A DNA stretch of 64,000 bases from Clostridiales bacterium (GTDB taxonomy: Bacteria; Bacillota; Clostridia; Lachnospirales; Lachnospiraceae), in the NCBI GenBank assembly GCA_021204085.1, contig JAJPZY010000033.1, positions 1 to 64,000 of the forward strand, in the 5' to 3' direction. The stretch's first letter is position 1. Every line of letters begins with the position of its first letter. The position numbers were made by a program, and so were the translations under genes. Positions 61,545 through 64,000 of the stretch are shown here, piece after piece. The notes below the pieces were generated by a model. It ran no database searches. It was not told the DNA's origin and saw nothing but the letters and a program-made list of their open reading frames with translations.

Positions 61545-61589
61545 GTATCATCATCTGTAAGGGCTTTTGTCCCCTACATTTGATGATAC
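61545..61589 (+). other. Hairpin after HAD gene
   Basis: GTATCATCA (61545-61553) pairs with TGATGATAC (61581-61589), continued by TGTA-GGG with CCC-TACA inside. A long symmetric stem directly after the stop codon, but without a T-run. It may be a weak terminator or an mRNA-end stabiliser. Confidence 0.5.
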
Positions 61590-61602
61590 CAGGGTCAAAA
61601 TA

Positions 61603-61655
61603 AGAAAAGAATTCTCTGATTTCTGTGATCAAACTTATGCGCAGCAGGTCATGAA
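61603..61655 (+). repeat. Degenerate repeat, copy B (before MNT pair 2)
   Basis: Partner of 59448-59500 (see there). It ends close to the start of the nucleotidyltransferase gene at 61667. Confidence 0.4.
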
Positions 61656-61666
61656 TGGAGCGTGCT

Positions 61667-62041
61667 ATGAATTTTGCCACCGACGAATATGTAAAACATA
61701 ATGGAGATAATCTGTGGGATTTTGAAGTTTTGGATGGTTGTGATTTTATCAATGTAAATCACATACATCCGCTGAAACAGCGTGATATCGCGGCCCTGAC
61801 GCGTATTCTGAGTTATGATGCGCATATACGGGAAGCGATTGTTTTTGGCAGTTCCGTGAGATTTGACTGCAATTCTGCCAGCGATCTGGACGTGTTGGTT
61901 GTTCGTGATGATGATAAAATGAGGATCGATGCTCCGGTGGATGAGATTTGCAGTGAAATGGATGTTGTTTTTGCGTCTCATATGGGAGACAGACTGAGAG
62001 ATGAGATTGCCCGTACGGGTGTTCCTGTTTACAGGAGGTAA
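61667..62041 (+). CDS. MNT-type nucleotidyltransferase (MNT/HEPN pair 2)
   Basis: 124 residues. The motif FGSSVRFDCNSASDLDVLVV (about 61-80) holds the GS and D-x-D residues of minimal nucleotidyltransferases. The N-terminal part has a helical lead-in (ALTRILSYDAHIREAI). The start at 61667 is preferred over an ATG 12 bases earlier because TGGAG lies at the right distance. Its end contains the AGGAGG that serves the downstream HEPN gene, so the two are coupled. Confidence 0.85.
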   Translation: MNFATDEYVKHNGDNLWDFEVLDGCDFINVNHIHPLKQRDIAALTRILSYDAHIREAIVFGSSVRFDCNSASDLDVLVVRDDDKMRIDAPVDEICSEMDVVFASHMGDRLRDEIARTGVPVYRR

Positions 62042-62047
62042 CTGATT

Positions 62048-62334
62048 ATGTGCGATATCCGTTATTTTAAATCTGCTTACCATAACTATGAGGTTGCGGA
62101 AAAACTGATGCAGTATTATAAGAGCGATAAATTGTATTTAAATGATGTCGCTTATAATCTGCAGCAGTGTATTGAAAAAACATTGAAGGCTTTTTCAGAG
62201 TGCAAGGGAATTACTGTTCCGCATCTTTCGAAAACGACTGACTGAAATTCATTAGTGATAAACCGGAGCCGGAAGTTGCTTTTCTTGTTTATCAGGTATG
62301 GGGAATGTATAAAAATAAAGTTTCCATGCCTTGA
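62048..62334 (+). pseudogene. HEPN-domain gene broken by a frameshift (MNT/HEPN pair 2)
   Basis: The ATG at 62048 after AGGAGG encodes 65 residues (CDIRYFKSAYHNYEVAEKLM ... YNLQQCIEKTLKAF), the first part of a HEPN domain, then stops at 62245. A plausible continuation, FISDKPEPEVAFLVYQVWGM and about eight more residues, runs in another frame to a stop at 62334. A one-base loss near 62242 explains this. The HEPN partner is thus probably inactive in this strain, while its nucleotidyltransferase is intact. The -35 box of valS overlaps its end. Confidence 0.7.
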
Positions 62335-62359
62335 CAATTCCGAGATTCTTGTTTATGAT
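62331..62359 (+). promoter_or_regulatory. Promoter of the valS T-box leader
   Basis: TTGACA (62331-62336), a 17-base spacer and TATGAT (62354-62359). A near-consensus sigma-A promoter, placed to start the transcript just before Stem I of the T-box. Confidence 0.88.
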
Positions 62360-62374
62360 GTTTTCGTTGTCAAA

Positions 62375-62697
62375 GGTTAAGACAAAGAAGAGTACGTATC
62401 TGCAGCGGCAGCAGAGAGGATGGCTCAGAGGCTGAAAAGCCGTCCGGCAGGCGGGATGCGGAAGTGACTTTGGAACCGGATCTCTGAAAGCAATCAGTAG
62501 GAGATTCCGTCTCATCCCCGTTAACGGATGAAAGAGATTTCGATATCTTTCCGGAAAAAGGTAAAGCAGTTCACAGCTGTTGCCCGGGCGTTGAAATACG
62601 ATTGCAAGGATTATTTTATGACAGGATATCGAAAAACGAAGGTGGTACCGCGAACAGTTTCGCCCTTCACATGCGTAAGCATGTGGAGGGTTTTTTT
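62375..62697 (+). promoter_or_regulatory. T-box riboswitch (valine) of valS
   Basis: Stem I begins with CAAAG (62383-62387) pairing with CTTTG (62468-62472). Above it is a specifier loop with AGTA (62391-62394) opposite GAA-GTG-A (62461-62467), then CGTATC/GATGCG. The GTG at 62464-62466 reads as a valine codon, matching the downstream gene. The conserved AAGGTGGTACCGCG (about 62639-62652) supplies the TGGT bulge that pairs with tRNA ACCA. The terminator is CCCTTCACATGC/GCATGTGGAGGG (62663-62690) with seven T. Uncharged tRNA-Val would favour readthrough into valS. Confidence 0.95.
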
Positions 62698-62698
62698 G

Positions 62699-62850
62699 TA
62701 TCATAGGAAAGACCTTGCTTTTGTAAATTGTTAAAGTGCGTGATTTCCTATGATATAAAAACACTCCGTGAGGATGCGCAGCTCGCGGATAGGAAGTTTT
62801 TGCTGCGCAACCGCTCGCGCGCGAAGTGTCGCAGGGCGACACTTTATTTT
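62699..62850 (+). repeat. Structured dispersed repeat, copy 2 (short form)
   Basis: About 152 bp, the same element as 24758-24961 but without its 54-bp inner hairpin block; otherwise nearly identical apart from a GC dinucleotide gain in the CGCGCG run. It lies between the T-box terminator and the valS ribosome binding site, in the same orientation as copy 1, and starts one base after the T-run. When valS is read through, these hairpins become part of its 5' untranslated region. Confidence 0.8.
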
Positions 62851-62880
62851 TTTACATCGAAGATGAAAAGGAGACGATTA

Positions 62881-64000
62881 TGAAAGAATTAGCCAAGACC
62901 TACGATCCGAAAGGGATTGAAGACCGACTCTATAAAAAATGGGAGGACAACGGTTATTTCCACGCAAAAGTGGATCCCGATAAAAAGCCGTTTACCATCG
63001 TGATGCCGCCGCCGAATATCACCGGGCAGCTGCACATGGGGCACGCGCTGGACAATACGCTGCAGGATATCCTGATCCGGTATAAGAGAATGCAGGGATA
63101 TTCCGCACTGTGGCAGCCCGGAACAGACCATGCGGCGATCGCCACGGAAGTGAAGGTGATCGCCAGCCTGAAGGAAAAGGGAATCGACAAGGCGGATCTG
63201 ACGCGGGAAGAGTTTTTAAAGTATGCCTGGGAGTGGAAGGATGAGTACGGCGGACGGATTGTGCGCCAGTTAAAGAAGATGGGTTCTTCGGCCGACTGGG
63301 AGCGCGAGCGGTTTACAATGGATGAGGGCTGCTCCGATGCGGTAAAGGAGACGTTTGTCCGCCTGTTTGATAAGGGATATATTTACAAGGGTTCCCGCAT
63401 CATCAACTGGTGCCCGGTCTGCAAGACGTCCATCTCCGATGCGGAGGTGGAGCATGTGGAGCAGGCGGGCCATTTCTGGCACATCAAATACCCGATCATC
63501 GGAGAGGAAGGCCGCTATGTGGAGATTGCCACCACCCGTCCGGAGACGATGCTCGGCGATACCGCTGTAGCCGTCAACCCGGAGGATGAGCGGTATCAGG
63601 ATATCATCGGTAAGATGCTTCTGCTTCCGATTGTGAACCGGGAGATTCCGGTCATCGCCGACCCTTATGTGGACAAGGAGTTCGGAACCGGCTGCGTGAA
63701 AATCACACCGGCGCACGATCCGAACGATTTTGAGGTAGGCAAGCGTCACAATCTGGAAGAGATCAATATCTTAAATGACGACGCGACGATTAACGCGAAC
63801 GGTGGCATCTATGAGGGCATGGACCGCTACGAAGCCCGCAAGGCAATCGTGGAAAAGCTGGATGAGATGGGACTTCTTGTGAAAGTCGTGGACCATGTTC
63901 ACAATGTCGGAACCCATGACCGATGCAAGACCACGGTGGAGCCCATGATCAAGCCGCAGTGGTTTGTGAAAATGGACGAGATGGCGAAGCCGGCCATCGA
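62881..64000 (+). CDS. valS: Valyl-tRNA synthetase (N-terminal part)
   Basis: Class I aminoacyl-tRNA synthetase, cut by the window end after about 373 of some 880 residues. The ATG at 62881 follows AAAGGAGACG. Opening [20 protein letters not shown], the HIGH-type motif in [18 protein letters not shown], and the start of the editing domain ([19 protein letters not shown]) are seen. The KMSKS motif lies beyond the window. Its leader carries the valine T-box. Confidence 0.97.

Overview
This 64 kb window looks like the chromosome of an anaerobic Firmicute of the Lachnospiraceae (class Clostridia). The pointers are the short Clostridia-type ThiC, a glutamine synthetase followed by an ANTAR regulator, a PyrK/PyrD class 1B pair, a T-box valS leader, AGGAGG-type ribosome binding sites and a glycyl-radical-enzyme microcompartment. 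This family-level assignment is inferred from gene content, not from a search.

Layout. (1) 1-0.4 kb: the 3' tail of a 23S rRNA gene and tRNA-Asn, with no recognisable 5S. (2) 0.4-6.3 kb: thiC, a small unknown protein behind a nested hairpin, a trigger-factor homologue without its ribosome-binding domain, an AraC regulator, a NYN-LOTUS protein and an AEC transporter. (3) 6.3-24.8 kb: the centrepiece. rhaB and rhaD come first, as one unit ending at a strong terminator. A near-consensus promoter embedded in five copies of a TGTGG/CCACA motif then opens a long operon for a fucose/rhamnose (propanediol) glycyl-radical microcompartment (GRM5-like). Its order is: propanediol dehydratase, activase, EutS-type shell protein, EutP/PduV, class II aldolase, CoA-acylating aldehyde dehydrogenase, Zn alcohol dehydrogenase, four BMC-H proteins, PduL, EutN-type pentamer, PduS, PduT-type trimer, DeoR regulator, ParA ATPase and a small low-complexity basic/acidic protein. 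mtnA follows on its own promoter.

(4) 24.8-38.2 kb: a mixed region with a TSCPD protein, an alpha/beta hydrolase, a MATE pump, a heterodimeric ABC exporter, a frameshifted DUF4160 gene with a DUF2442 partner, a tandem PPK2, a metal-efflux operon (HMA protein, P1B ATPase, ArsR) with a visible operator, and guaB. (5) 38.4-48.1 kb: an isolated eukaryotic-type hisA, glnA with a structured leader plus ANTAR protein, pyrC-pyrF-pyrK-pyrD, a second MATE pump and a siroheme/ferredoxin reductase. (6) 48.4-52.2 kb, minus strand: a 746-residue beta-helix-like protein without a signal peptide, an MDR dehydrogenase and a VOC protein. (7) 52.4-64 kb: pyrE, VanZ and other membrane proteins, an M29 peptidase, an MNT/HEPN pair, purE-purM-purN-purD, a HAD phosphatase, a second MNT/HEPN pair with a broken HEPN gene, and valS behind a T-box.

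How the main system would work (inference from families). Deoxyhexulose-1-phosphates are cleaved to DHAP and lactaldehyde, by RhaD in the cytosol and by the tagged aldolase inside the shell. Lactaldehyde is reduced to 1,2-propanediol, which the glycyl radical enzyme dehydrates to propionaldehyde. The tagged dehydrogenases and PduL split the aldehyde into propanol and propionyl-phosphate, while PduS and the Cys38 PduT-type trimer probably pass electrons across the shell. The least described parts are the ParA plus small partner (a candidate positioning system for the compartment), the adjacent mtnA (a candidate link to salvage of 5'-deoxyadenosine made by the activase) and the operator cluster. 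A 150-200 bp structured repeat occurs twice in the window, each time directly after the T-tract of a terminator.
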